From contig JBCBSZ010000013.1 of the NCBI GenBank assembly GCA_039818945.1, positions 1 through 64,000 of the forward strand: DNA of 64,000 nt, read 5' to 3'. Numbering within the stretch: the stretch's first letter is position 1; every line of letters starts with the position of its first letter. A program made the translations under genes and the position numbers. Below the pieces are notes generated by a model, which was given only the letters and a program-made list of their open reading frames with translations, made no database searches and was not told the origin of the DNA. The stretch is from JBCBSZ01 sp039818945 (GTDB lineage Bacteria; Actinomycetota; Acidimicrobiia; Acidimicrobiales; Poriferisodalaceae). Shown here in pieces: positions 52,124-59,933 of this stretch.

Positions 52124-53025
52124 GAGACCTCCTCTGCGTGGTCGACCAGGCGGAGGTAGACGTCCTCCAGGGTCGGGCGGGTGACGGTCAGCTCGGGCAG
52201 GTCGCCGCCGACCTCGGCGACGAGTCGGGCGATCAACAGGCCGGGTTCGCCGGTCGGCAGCTCGGCCCGGCCCTCGGAGTCGGTGCTCGCTCCCAGCGAG
52301 CGGGCGGCGGCGAGCGCCCGGTCGGAATCGGGCCGATAGCGCACGACGGCCTGGGCCGCCGAGCGCCCGCCGAGCGCCGACGGCGTGTCCAGGGCGATCA
52401 GCCGCCCGTTGTCGATGACGGCGATGCGGTCGGCCAGCGCCTCGGCCTCGTCGAGGTAGTGGGTGGTCAGCAGGATCGTCACCCCCCGGGCGCGCAGATC
52501 GGCGATGACGTCCCACAGCCGGCGTCGGATCTCGGGGTCGAGCCCGGTGGTCGGCTCGTCGAGGAAGAGCAGCTCGGGTCGCCCGATCAGCCCGCAGGCC
52601 AGGTCGACGCGGCGGCGCTGGCCGCCCGAGAGCTCGTCGACGAGCTGGTCGGCCTGGGGGCGCAGCTCGACGAGGTCGAGGACCTCCTCGACGTCGAGCG
52701 GGTCGGGGAAGAAGCCGGCCAGGTGGCGGACCGCCTCGGTGACCGTGAGCCGATCGAAGGCGCCGGTCTCCTGGGTGACGATGCCGAGCCGGGCACGCCA
52801 CCCGGCGCTCGCGGTGAGGGGCTCGGCGCCGAGCACGCGGACCGTGCCCGTGGTCGGGCGGCGATAGCCCTCGCAGATCTCGGTGGCCGTGGACTTGCCC
52901 GCGCCGTTCGGTCCGAGCAGCGCCAGCGTCTCGCCGGCCTGGACGACCAGGTCGACGTCGAGCACGGTTCGCTCGCCGTAGACCTTGGTGACGCCGGCCA
53001 GCTCGATGGCGGGGGTGTCGTTCAT
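52120..53025 (-). CDS. ABC-2 exporter ATP-binding protein
   Basis: 301 residues with Walker A GPNGAGKS (38-45), signature LSGGQRRR, Walker B LLFLDEPTTGLDP and the H-loop TTHYLDEAEALADR. A C-terminal extension (GRSAAQAVVRYRPDSDRALAAARSL) is typical of the DrrA/CcmA-like exporter ATPases. ATG 53025 is first in the four-gene operon (ATPase, permease, kinase, regulator), all joined by 4-nt overlaps. The 135-nt gap upstream is divergent with the PLP enzyme gene. Confidence 0.93.
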   Translation of the reverse strand: MNDTPAIELAGVTKVYGERTVLDVDLVVQAGETLALLGPNGAGKSTATEICEGYRRPTTGTVRVLGAEPLTASAGWRARLGIVTQETGAFDRLTVTEAVRHLAGFFPDPLDVEEVLDLVELRPQADQLVDELSGGQRRRVDLACGLIGRPELLFLDEPTTGLDPEIRRRLWDVIADLRARGVTILLTTHYLDEAEALADRIAVIDNGRLIALDTPSALGGRSAAQAVVRYRPDSDRALAAARSLGASTDSEGRAELPTGEPGLLIARLVAEVGGDLPELTVTRPTLEDVYLRLVDHAEEVS

Positions 53026-53148
53026 GTCCTCATCGTGCGACACGAGGCCGCCCGTGGCGTCGGACGCCGGGGTGAACCGTCGCGACCACCTGGTGGACGT
53101 CCAGCTAGCGCGAACGAACCAGATCGGCCGATGGTCCCTGTCCCGCCG

Positions 53149-53154
53149 TACCCT
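53149..53154 (+). promoter_or_regulatory. Leaderless -10 box TACCCT for the Cys/Met PLP enzyme gene
   Basis: TACCCT ends 6 nt before ATG 53161, like the TACCCT boxes at 32109 and 48391. Confidence 0.58.
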
Positions 53155-53160
53155 CGGCCG

Positions 53161-54291
53161 ATGCTCGACGACGACCTGGCCCCCGAGACCCTGGCCGCAC
53201 ACGGCGGGTCGGCACCCGATCCGGCCACCGGGGCGATCGTCCCCGGCATCCACCCGTCGACCACCTACGTCCCCGACGCCGCCGGGCTCGTCTACACCCG
53301 TCCCGACAACCCGACGGCCCGCCCGGCCGAGCGGCTGCTCGCCCGGCTCGAGGGGGGTGCCGACGCCGCCCTGTTCGCGTCGGGGCAGGCCGCGGCCACC
53401 GCGGTGTTCTGCTCGCTGCGCACCGGCGACCACGTGGTCGCCGCCCGCACGATGTACTTCGTGCTGCGGGAGTGGTTGGGCGACTTCGCCGCCGACTGGG
53501 GGCTCGAGCTCGACCTCGTCGATGCGACCGATCTCGACGCCGTGTCCGCCGCGGTCCGCCCGGGCGACACCCGGCTCGTCTGGATCGAGTCGCCGGCCAA
53601 CCCGACCTGGGAGGTCGTCGACATCGGGGCGATCGCCCGCATCGCCCACGAGGCGGGGGCCCGGCTGGCGGTCGACTCGACGGCCGCGACGCCGGTGCTG
53701 TCACGGCCGATCGAGCACGGCGCCGATCTCGTCGTGCACGCGGCCACGAAGTACCTCAACGGTCACAGCGACGTCCTCGCCGGTGCCGTCGTGACCGCCG
53801 CCGCCGACGACGCCTGGGAGGGGCTCCTGCGGTGGCGGGCTCGTCAGGGCGCCGTGCTCGGCCCCTTCGAGGCCTGGCTGCTGCTGCGGGGGATGCGGAC
53901 CCTGCACCTGCGCGTCCGGACCGCCTCCGACACGGCGGCGTGGTTGGCCGCTCGTCTGGCGGCCCACCCGGCGGTGGTCGAGGTGCTGCACCCGAGCCTG
54001 CCGTCGCATCCCGGCCACGAGCTCGCGGCCCGACAGATGCACGGTGGCTTCGGCGCCATGTCGTCGATCCGGGTGGCGGGCGGCCACGACGCCGCGGCCC
54101 GGGTGGCCCGCTCGACCCGGCTGTGGCGCCGGGCGACCTCGCTGGGGGGCGTCGAGTCGCTGATCGAGCACCGCGCCCCGGTCGAGGGCCCACGCACGAT
54201 CGCACCACCGGACCTGCTCCGGCTGTCGACCGGGATCGAGGCCCGCGACGACCTCTGGGCCGACCTCGACCAGGCCCTGAGGACCGGCTGA
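53161..54291 (+). CDS. Cys/Met metabolism PLP-dependent enzyme (cystathionine synthase/lyase-like paralogue)
   Basis: 376 residues of the same family as 32715-33881 but clearly diverged: HPSTTYVPDAAGLVYTRPDNPTARPAE, FASGQAAATAVF, WIESPANPTWEVVDI, VDSTAATPVLSRP with Asp172, and PLP Lys198 in HAATKYLNGHSD. The divergent SxxxTxDN region and the DSTAATP motif place it outside the core transsulfuration enzymes; methionine gamma-lyase or an uncharacterised gamma-elimination activity is possible. ATG 53161 follows a leaderless promoter. The gene ends inside a 14-bp tandem repeat. Confidence 0.85.
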   Translation: MLDDDLAPETLAAHGGSAPDPATGAIVPGIHPSTTYVPDAAGLVYTRPDNPTARPAERLLARLEGGADAALFASGQAAATAVFCSLRTGDHVVAARTMYFVLREWLGDFAADWGLELDLVDATDLDAVSAAVRPGDTRLVWIESPANPTWEVVDIGAIARIAHEAGARLAVDSTAATPVLSRPIEHGADLVVHAATKYLNGHSDVLAGAVVTAAADDAWEGLLRWRARQGAVLGPFEAWLLLRGMRTLHLRVRTASDTAAWLAARLAAHPAVVEVLHPSLPSHPGHELAARQMHGGFGAMSSIRVAGGHDAAARVARSTRLWRRATSLGGVESLIEHRAPVEGPRTIAPPDLLRLSTGIEARDDLWADLDQALRTG

Positions 54292-54321
54292 TCAGGAGGG
54301 GCTGATCAGGAGGGGCTGATC
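54288..54321. repeat. 14-bp tandem repeat (2.4 copies) at a convergent gene junction
   Basis: CTGATCAGGAGGGG occurs at 54288-54301 and again at 54302-54315, followed by CTGATC. The first copy provides the forward TGA of the PLP enzyme (54289-54291) and the second provides the reverse stop of the anti-sigma gene (54306-54308). It looks like a replication-slippage duplication that added a spare stop on each strand. Confidence 0.8.
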
Positions 54322-54989
54322 TCGCCCCGCAGGACCACCTGGCCCGAGGACGCGGGGCCCTCGCCCTCCATCTGGAGGGTGACGGTGATGATCGGGTACT
54401 CGTCGATCGGGACCCCGCTCCACAGCTCGATCTCGCCGTCGCCACCCCGCAGGTGGAAGGTGCCGGCGCTCACGCCGCCGTCGGCGTTGCGGACCCAGGC
54501 CTGGTAGAAGCCGCCCTCCGGCGCCGGGGGGAGGTCGCTCACGTCGAGCAGGATCTTCACCCCGGCCGGCGTGTCGACGACGTCGGCCTCGGCCGAGGCG
54601 CCGGGGGCGAGGTCGGTACCGGCCAGCTCGACGATGCGACCCTCGGGTCCGTCGTCGCCGCCGCTGAACAGCGTGGTCAGCCCGAAGACGGCCAGGACGA
54701 TGGCGGCCGCGGCCCCGAGCACCGGCAGCGCCCGGCGGCGGAAGGCCACCACGTTGTCGGTCGAGCCGGTCGACTCGCTCGGCCGGGCGGTCATCGGCGG
54801 CGGTGCGGGGGCGGCGGTGGGGGGCGCGACGCCGCTCGTGGCCGCCTCGGCGGTGATCGCCGCGACGACGGCGTCCTCGAGGTCGGCCGGGGGCTCGACC
54901 CAGACGGCGTCGTTGCTCAGCAGCCCCTCGAGCGCGGCGAGCTCGTCGGGGTCCAGTTCGTCGTCGAGGGGATGGTGGTCGTCGTTCAT
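54306..54989 (-). CDS. RskA-type anti-sigma factor
   Basis: 227 residues: a short acidic N-terminal region (DELDPDELAALEGLLSNDAVWVEPPADLEDAVVAAI), a Pro/Ala linker, one membrane helix (ALPVLGAAAAIVLAVFGLTTLF) and an extracytoplasmic RskA domain (GVKILLDVSDLPPAPEGGFYQAWVRNADGGVSAGTFHLRGG). The classical HxxxCxxC zinc motif is absent. It should hold the ECF sigma encoded 55 nt upstream in the membrane-bound off state until the extracellular domain is cleaved. Reverse stop in the tandem repeat at 54288-54321. Confidence 0.87.
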   Translation of the reverse strand: MNDDHHPLDDELDPDELAALEGLLSNDAVWVEPPADLEDAVVAAITAEAATSGVAPPTAAPAPPPMTARPSESTGSTDNVVAFRRRALPVLGAAAAIVLAVFGLTTLFSGGDDGPEGRIVELAGTDLAPGASAEADVVDTPAGVKILLDVSDLPPAPEGGFYQAWVRNADGGVSAGTFHLRGGDGEIELWSGVPIDEYPIITVTLQMEGEGPASSGQVVLRGEISPS

Positions 54990-55044
54990 CGTGCTTCGTC
55001 TCCGCCCATCAGTACGGTACGGACCGCCGGATGGTTCGCGGACA

Positions 55045-55578
55045 TCACGCCGCCCCCGGAGCGAGGTGGTTGAGGGCGGCGGCGAGGCGTCGGTGGGCCC
55101 GGTTGGAGCGGCTCTTGACGGTGCCCGGCGGGATGCCGAGGCGGTCGGCGATCTCGGCGTGGGTCATGCCGGCGCCGTGGGACAGCTGGACGACCTCGCG
55201 CTCACCGTCGGGCAGGTCCTCGACCGCTCGCCGCACCTCGTAGGCCTCCCAGGTCCGCTCGAAGCCGATCGACTCGACCGCCTGGTCCTGCTCGGGGGCG
55301 TGGCCGCCCCGGGTGGGGGTGGACTCCGCGCGCAGCACGTCGATCGCCGTGCGGCGGGCGATCGAGTACAGCCAGGGTGCGAGCTCCCGATCGGCGTCGA
55401 AGGAGGCCGCCGCCTTCCAAGCCTTCACGAACGTCTGCTGGACGGCGTCGGCGGCGAGCTCCCGGTCGTGCAGCACCGACATCGCCACGGTGGTCACGGG
55501 CCCGGCGTAACGGCGGTAGACCTCCCGCACGGCGTCGGGGTCGCCGGTGCGGAACCTGGTGGTGAGGTCCGGCTGCAC
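55045..55578 (-). CDS. ECF-family RNA polymerase sigma factor
   Basis: 177 residues with sigma2 (DAVREVYRRYAGPVTTVAMSVLHDRELAADAVQQTFVKAWKAAASFD) and sigma4 (GMTHAEIADRLGIPPGTVKSRSNRAHRRLAAAL). The length and lack of extra domains fit the SigK/SigW-like group with RskA partners. GTG 55578 is the plausible start. It heads an operon with the anti-sigma gene and diverges from the SDR gene across an 86-nt gap; the signal that triggers it cannot be read. Confidence 0.92.
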   Translation of the reverse strand: MQPDLTTRFRTGDPDAVREVYRRYAGPVTTVAMSVLHDRELAADAVQQTFVKAWKAAASFDADRELAPWLYSIARRTAIDVLRAESTPTRGGHAPEQDQAVESIGFERTWEAYEVRRAVEDLPDGEREVVQLSHGAGMTHAEIADRLGIPPGTVKSRSNRAHRRLAAALNHLAPGAA

Positions 55579-55664
55579 TCCCAGATCCTGCCGCGTGGCG
55601 CGGCGCGATGCCCGTCTTTCGCGCGGACTACGTTCACGCGGGCTCGACGGAGGGGATGGGGAGC

Positions 55665-56498
55665 ATGGCAGGAGCGCTCGAGGGGAAGACCGCGGTCGTG
55701 ACCGGCGGGGCGAACGGCATCGGCCGGGCCTGTTGCGAGCGGTTCGCCCGGGAGGGGGCGGCCGTCGTCGTCGCCGACCTCCAGGAGGACCGCGTCACCG
55801 AGACGGTCGATGCCCTGGTCGAGGCGGGTGCCACGGCGTCGGGGGTGCGGCTCGACGCGGTCAGCCGGGAGGACAACGAGGGAATGATCGCTCACGCGGT
55901 GGACGCCCACGGCTCGGTCGACGTGCTCGTCACCGCGGCCGGGGTCTCCCACGGCGAATACGTCTCCGGCGAGATCGACAAGGAGACCGCCCGGATCGAG
56001 GAGCGCATGGCCGCGATCGACCGGCCCTGGGAGGCCGCCCTCGACCTGGACGTCGCCGACTGGCAGCGGGTGCTGGACGTCAACCTCACCGGCACCTTCC
56101 ACGCGGCGCAGCTCGCGGTCCGCTGGATGATCGAGGACGAACGGCCGGGCTCGATCGTCACGATCGCGTCGATCGCGGCCAAGGACCCGACCGCCGGCCC
56201 GCTCGCCTACTGCACGTCCAAGGCCGGGGTGTGGATGATGACCAAGCACCTGGCCCGATCCGTCGCACCGACCGGCGTGCGCGTCAACGCCATCGGCCCG
56301 GGGTACATCCAGACGAACATGACCGCCGCGCTCGACGAGGTCGAGGGCATGGACGAGCTGCTCCTGATGCGGATCCCCGCGCTGCGCAAGGGGACACCGG
56401 ACGAGGTGGCCAACGTCGCGATGTTCCTGGCCGGCCCGGAGTCGTCCTACGTGACGGGCGCGCTGCTGCACCCGCACGGCGGCTGGTTCACCGACTGA
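55665..56498 (+). CDS. Short-chain dehydrogenase/reductase (SDR)
   Basis: 277 residues with the classical SDR marks: TGGANGIGRACCERFA (cofactor loop), VTAAGVSHG, catalytic IASIAAKDPTAGPLAYCTSK with Tyr-x3-Lys, and GPGYIQTNM. The aspartate in VVADLQEDR suggests NAD(H) preference. ATG 55665 has GGAGGGG nine bases upstream; ATG 55656 is also possible. A hydroxysteroid/alcohol or 3-ketoacyl substrate cannot be told apart. It stands alone. Confidence 0.9.
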   Translation: MAGALEGKTAVVTGGANGIGRACCERFAREGAAVVVADLQEDRVTETVDALVEAGATASGVRLDAVSREDNEGMIAHAVDAHGSVDVLVTAAGVSHGEYVSGEIDKETARIEERMAAIDRPWEAALDLDVADWQRVLDVNLTGTFHAAQLAVRWMIEDERPGSIVTIASIAAKDPTAGPLAYCTSKAGVWMMTKHLARSVAPTGVRVNAIGPGYIQTNMTAALDEVEGMDELLLMRIPALRKGTPDEVANVAMFLAGPESSYVTGALLHPHGGWFTD

Positions 56499-56546
56499 CC
56501 GCCCCGGACGGGGGTGGGGCTCGGTACCGGCGTCAGGTTTGCGACA

Positions 56547-57425
56547 ATGGGGGACGTGGAGGTGAGGGTGGCCATGGACAGCGAGCTCGACGAGCTCGTC
56601 GCGCTCGCCGTCGCGTGCCAGCGCGAGCCGGCCACCTCGTGCGCCTACGTCGGTGACAGCCACGCAGCGATCCGCGACGAGGTGCTCGGCATCGACGACT
56701 GGGCCGTGCACACCGTGGTCGCCTGCGACGGCGACCGCCTGCTCGGTTGGCTGCTCGCCGAGGTCGACGACGGGATCGGTCGCGTCTGGTGGTGGGGGCC
56801 CTTCGTCCAGCCGGGCTCCTTCGACGCCGTCGCCGACGCGCTGCTGGCCGTCGCACGCGACCGGCTCCCGGCCGGCATCGTCCAGGAGGAGGCCGTCGCC
56901 ACCCCGGAGAACGTCGAGATGGCCGAGTGGTGCCGACGACACGGCCTCGAACGGCAGACGGCCTCGACCATCCTCTCGATCGACCGGGCCCCCGAGCACG
57001 TCGACGGCGACGCGCTGGTCCGCCCGATGATCGACCGCGACCACGCCGACGTGATCCGACTCCACGACGGGCTCTTCCCCGGCACCCACTACACGGGCGA
57101 CCAGCTCATCGCGGGCGCCAGCGGCCACGACGTCGTGCTCGTGGCCGTGCTCGAGGGCGCGGTCGTCGGGTACGCGGCTGCCGAGCTCCAGTCCGACGGC
57201 TCGGGCTACCTCGACTTCGTCGGTGTCGACCCCGACCTCCGCGGTGCCCGCCTCGGCGACGCCCTCGTCCGCTCCGCCTGCCGGGCGCTGCTCGAGCGGG
57301 GCGCCAGCCACGTGCACCTCACCGTCCGGGAGGACAACGAGGCCGCCCGCCGGCTCTACGACGGCCTCGGCTTCCAGGTCGACGAGACCCTGCTGCCCTA
57401 CCGCCGCGGCTTCAGCCTGGACTGA
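56547..57425 (+). CDS. Double-GNAT N-acetyltransferase (MshD-like architecture)
   Basis: 292 residues in two GNAT-like halves. The first (to about 150) is degenerate: VVACDGDRLLGWLLAEVDDGIGRVWWWGPFV. The second is complete: VVLVAVLEGAVVGYAAAELQSDGSGYLDFVGVDPDLRGARLGDALVRSACRALLERGASHVHLTVREDNEAARRLYDGLGFQVDE with the acetyl-CoA loop. Mycothiol synthase has this tandem design, but the specific MshD motifs are not convincing. ATG 56547 or GTG 56556 (7 nt after GACAAT) are possible starts. Confidence 0.83.
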   Translation: MGDVEVRVAMDSELDELVALAVACQREPATSCAYVGDSHAAIRDEVLGIDDWAVHTVVACDGDRLLGWLLAEVDDGIGRVWWWGPFVQPGSFDAVADALLAVARDRLPAGIVQEEAVATPENVEMAEWCRRHGLERQTASTILSIDRAPEHVDGDALVRPMIDRDHADVIRLHDGLFPGTHYTGDQLIAGASGHDVVLVAVLEGAVVGYAAAELQSDGSGYLDFVGVDPDLRGARLGDALVRSACRALLERGASHVHLTVREDNEAARRLYDGLGFQVDETLLPYRRGFSLD

Positions 57426-57445
57426 CTCCTCGGCCCGGGCGGCGT

Positions 57446-57883
57446 TCAGCGGTTGACGTAGGCGCGGCCGATCACGAAGGCCATCGTCGCCGACAGCCAG
57501 CCGAGGGTCACGAGTGCAGCCAGCACGCGCGTCGACCGCGGCGAGTCACCCCGGGCGAACCAGCCGCCGGCGAGGAAGGCGCCCATCGGGAGCAGCCCGC
57601 CGACGTAGTGGATGTAGAGCTGACCGATGCCCTGCCCCTGGTCGAGCAGCTTGATGCCCAGGAGGATCTGCAGGCCGAGGACGACCTGGGCGACGACGAG
57701 CGTCCACCGACCGATCCGGTCGAGCGTCGCTCCCACCAGGGCGAGCCGGAGGATCCAACCCGCCGCGATGGTCATCGTGACGAGCACGGCGATGCCGGTC
57801 GTGACGTGCACCGAGGCGTCGATGATCCAGTTGTCGATGCGGCCGTCGCCGAGGTCGCCGGCCCGAGCGAGGACGCTGCTCAC
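57446..57883 (-). CDS. Four-helix membrane protein of unknown function
   Basis: 145 residues with four hydrophobic helices (VHVTTGIAVLVTMTIAAGWILRLAL, WTLVVAQVVLGLQILLGIKLL, IHYVGGLLPMGAFLAGGWFAR, VLAALVTLGWLSATMAFVIG). Two conserved His (one in helix 1, one in HYVGG) could bind heme as in cytochrome b-like 4-helix proteins, but this is speculative. GTG 57883 overlaps the galactokinase stop by 4 nt, so the two are co-transcribed. Confidence 0.78.
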   Translation of the reverse strand: MSSVLARAGDLGDGRIDNWIIDASVHVTTGIAVLVTMTIAAGWILRLALVGATLDRIGRWTLVVAQVVLGLQILLGIKLLDQGQGIGQLYIHYVGGLLPMGAFLAGGWFARGDSPRSTRVLAALVTLGWLSATMAFVIGRAYVNR

Positions 57884-59004
57884 GGGGCGCGCTCGATCGA
57901 GGCGCCGGCGCTCGGCGTGCCGTCGATCACCCGCGGCGTCTCACCGCCCCCGGCGACGAACCGCTCGCTGACCTCGTGGGAGAAGTCCCCGACCGCGTCG
58001 GTGCGGACCAGCGCGACGGTGCAGCCCGCGAAGCCACCGCCGGTCATCCGGGCACCCAGGCAGCCCGAGCTGGCCTGCGAGGCCTCGACCATGGCGTCGA
58101 GCGCCGGGCCGGAGACCTCGTACAGGTCCCGGAGGCTCTCGTGTGAGGCGTCCATGAGCTGGCCCAGCGTCGTGCTGTCGCTCCGGTCCATCGCGCTGGC
58201 GGCGGCGAGCGTGCGATCGTTCTCCTCGATGACGTGGCGCGCCCGTCGACGGTCGGTGGCGTCGAGGTCGGTCAGCGCAGCGAGGCCGTCGAGGTCGAGA
58301 TCGCGCAGGGCTGCGACACCGGCGGCCGCCGCGACCCGCTCACAGGCGGCCCGTCGCAGCGCGTACTCGGAGTCGGCCAGCTCCCGACGGGTCATGGTGT
58401 CGAGCACGACGACGGTGACGTCGTCGGGCAGCGCGTGGTCGGTGCCCTCCAGACTGCGGCAGTCGATCAGCTGCGCCGCACCGGCCGTGGCCCTCGCCGA
58501 GATGAGCTGGTCCATGATCCCGCTGGGCAGCCCGACCGCCCGGTGCTCGGCCTCCTGTGCGAGCCGTGCGACGTCCTCCGGTGCCGGCCGGTCGACGCGG
58601 GCGGCGGCCTGCGCGAGGAGCAGCGCGACCTCCAGCGCGGCCGAGGAGCTGAGCGAGGCGCCGTGGGGGATATCGGTGGTCACCGCCCCGCGGAGGTCGT
58701 GCCACGGCATCCCGGCGTCGAGCAGGACGGACCGGACGGCGGCGACGTAGCGGCCCCACCCGGACGAGGCGCCGTCGGCGTCGAGCGTCGCCAGCCCGAA
58801 GTCCTCGGACTCCACGCTCGTTGCGTCGGCCGGGCCGGCGGCGATCCAGGTGGCGCAGGGCAGGGCCAGCGGGAACACGAAGCCGTCGTTGTAGTCGGTG
58901 TGCTCACCGATGAGGTTCACCCGACCGGGGGCCCGCACCACGATCGGCGCGTCGTGCCCGAACCGCTCCTCGAACCGCCGCTCGGCACGCTCTCGTCCAT
59001 CCAT
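57880..59004 (-). CDS. galK: Galactokinase
   Basis: 374 residues of the GHMP kinase family, with the galactokinase signature GRVNLIGEHTDYNDG (27-41), the ATP loop PHGASLSSSAALEVALL, an LPSGIMDQ loop and the third motif ARMTGGGFAGCTVAL. It phosphorylates galactose to galactose 1-phosphate in the cytosol (Leloir pathway). ATG 59004 gives the normal N-terminus. No galT or galE gene is in the window, so the rest of the pathway is elsewhere. The downstream membrane protein gene overlaps its stop. Confidence 0.93.
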   Translation of the reverse strand: MDGRERAERRFEERFGHDAPIVVRAPGRVNLIGEHTDYNDGFVFPLALPCATWIAAGPADATSVESEDFGLATLDADGASSGWGRYVAAVRSVLLDAGMPWHDLRGAVTTDIPHGASLSSSAALEVALLLAQAAARVDRPAPEDVARLAQEAEHRAVGLPSGIMDQLISARATAGAAQLIDCRSLEGTDHALPDDVTVVVLDTMTRRELADSEYALRRAACERVAAAAGVAALRDLDLDGLAALTDLDATDRRRARHVIEENDRTLAAASAMDRSDSTTLGQLMDASHESLRDLYEVSGPALDAMVEASQASSGCLGARMTGGGFAGCTVALVRTDAVGDFSHEVSERFVAGGGETPRVIDGTPSAGASIERAP

Positions 59005-59044
59005 CAGTGGAGCGACGATAGACGCCTCAGCCGGCCCGGCCCGC

Positions 59045-59902
59045 TCAGCGGTGCCGGACGACGGCGGCGCGGACCGCCGGCACGTACGCGTGCCCGAACT
59101 TGATCGCGTGGACCACCAGCGGAGCGAGCTGGTGGAGCTCGACGCGCTCCTCCCAACCATCGGCGAGCGGGTGGTGCTCGTCGTAGGCGGCGAAGCAGGC
59201 GTCCCCGTAGCCGCCGAAGAGCCGCATCATCGCCAGATCGAACTCCCGGTGCCCGCCGTGGGCGGCCGGGTCGATCAGCCAGTTGCGGCCCGCGGCGTCG
59301 ACGAGGCGGTTGCCGGCCCAGAGGTCGCCGTGCAGTCGAGCCGGCGGCTCCGCCGGGCCGCCCACGAGATCGAGGCGGTCGGCGATCGCCTCGATGCCGT
59401 CGATGGCCGACGGGTCGAGCGCCGCTCGGTCCGCGGCGATGCGAGCGAGCGGCCGGAGGCGGCGCTCGGCGAAGAACTCCGCCCACGTGGCGCAGGGGTC
59501 GTTGGGCAGGGCCAGGCTGCCGGTCGTGCGGCGATCCTCCCGTCCGAAGGCCGTCGCACCGCTGCGGTGCAGCCCGGCCAGCGAACGACCGAGCTCGGCC
59601 TCGGTGGCCGCCACCCGCACGCCCTCGTCGATCCACGCCAACACGAGCACCGCCGGCGGCTCGTCGGAGACGGCCAGGACCTCCGGCACCGCGACCGAGT
59701 CGGCGTCCCGCAGCCAGTCGAGGCCGGCGGCCTCGGTGGTGAAGAAGCCGGCCGGCGGAGCGGCGTGGGTCTTCGCGAACACCACCCGGCCGTCGGCGAG
59801 CTCGACCCGACGGGCGTCGCTGACGTCGCCGCCGGTCACGCGCGAGGCGCGCCGGACCTCCGAACCGAGCAGGTCGGCCAATCGGTCGTCCAGCGCTGCC
59901 AC
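59045..59902 (-). CDS. Fructosamine-3-kinase / APH-fold kinase
   Basis: 285 residues of the fructosamine kinase-like group: GGDVSDARRVELADGRVVFAKTH, GFFTTEAAGLDWLRDADSVAVPEVLAV, LHGDLWAGNRLVDAAGRNWLIDPAAHGGHREFDLAMM with the catalytic D and metal site. Such enzymes phosphorylate glycated lysines to start repair of protein glycation. GTG 59902 lies behind GAGGGG. It precedes galK on the same strand by 40 nt and may be co-transcribed, which suits a sugar-linked role. Confidence 0.87.
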   Translation of the reverse strand: MAALDDRLADLLGSEVRRASRVTGGDVSDARRVELADGRVVFAKTHAAPPAGFFTTEAAGLDWLRDADSVAVPEVLAVSDEPPAVLVLAWIDEGVRVAATEAELGRSLAGLHRSGATAFGREDRRTTGSLALPNDPCATWAEFFAERRLRPLARIAADRAALDPSAIDGIEAIADRLDLVGGPAEPPARLHGDLWAGNRLVDAAGRNWLIDPAAHGGHREFDLAMMRLFGGYGDACFAAYDEHHPLADGWEERVELHQLAPLVVHAIKFGHAYVPAVRAAVVRHR

Positions 59903-59933
59903 CCCCTCATCGTCGCAGGGTCGGGCAACGCCC

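Noticed and set aside
56547..57425. Mycothiol synthase mshD
   Set aside because: The double-GNAT layout fits, but I could not see the specific motifs with enough certainty to use the name.
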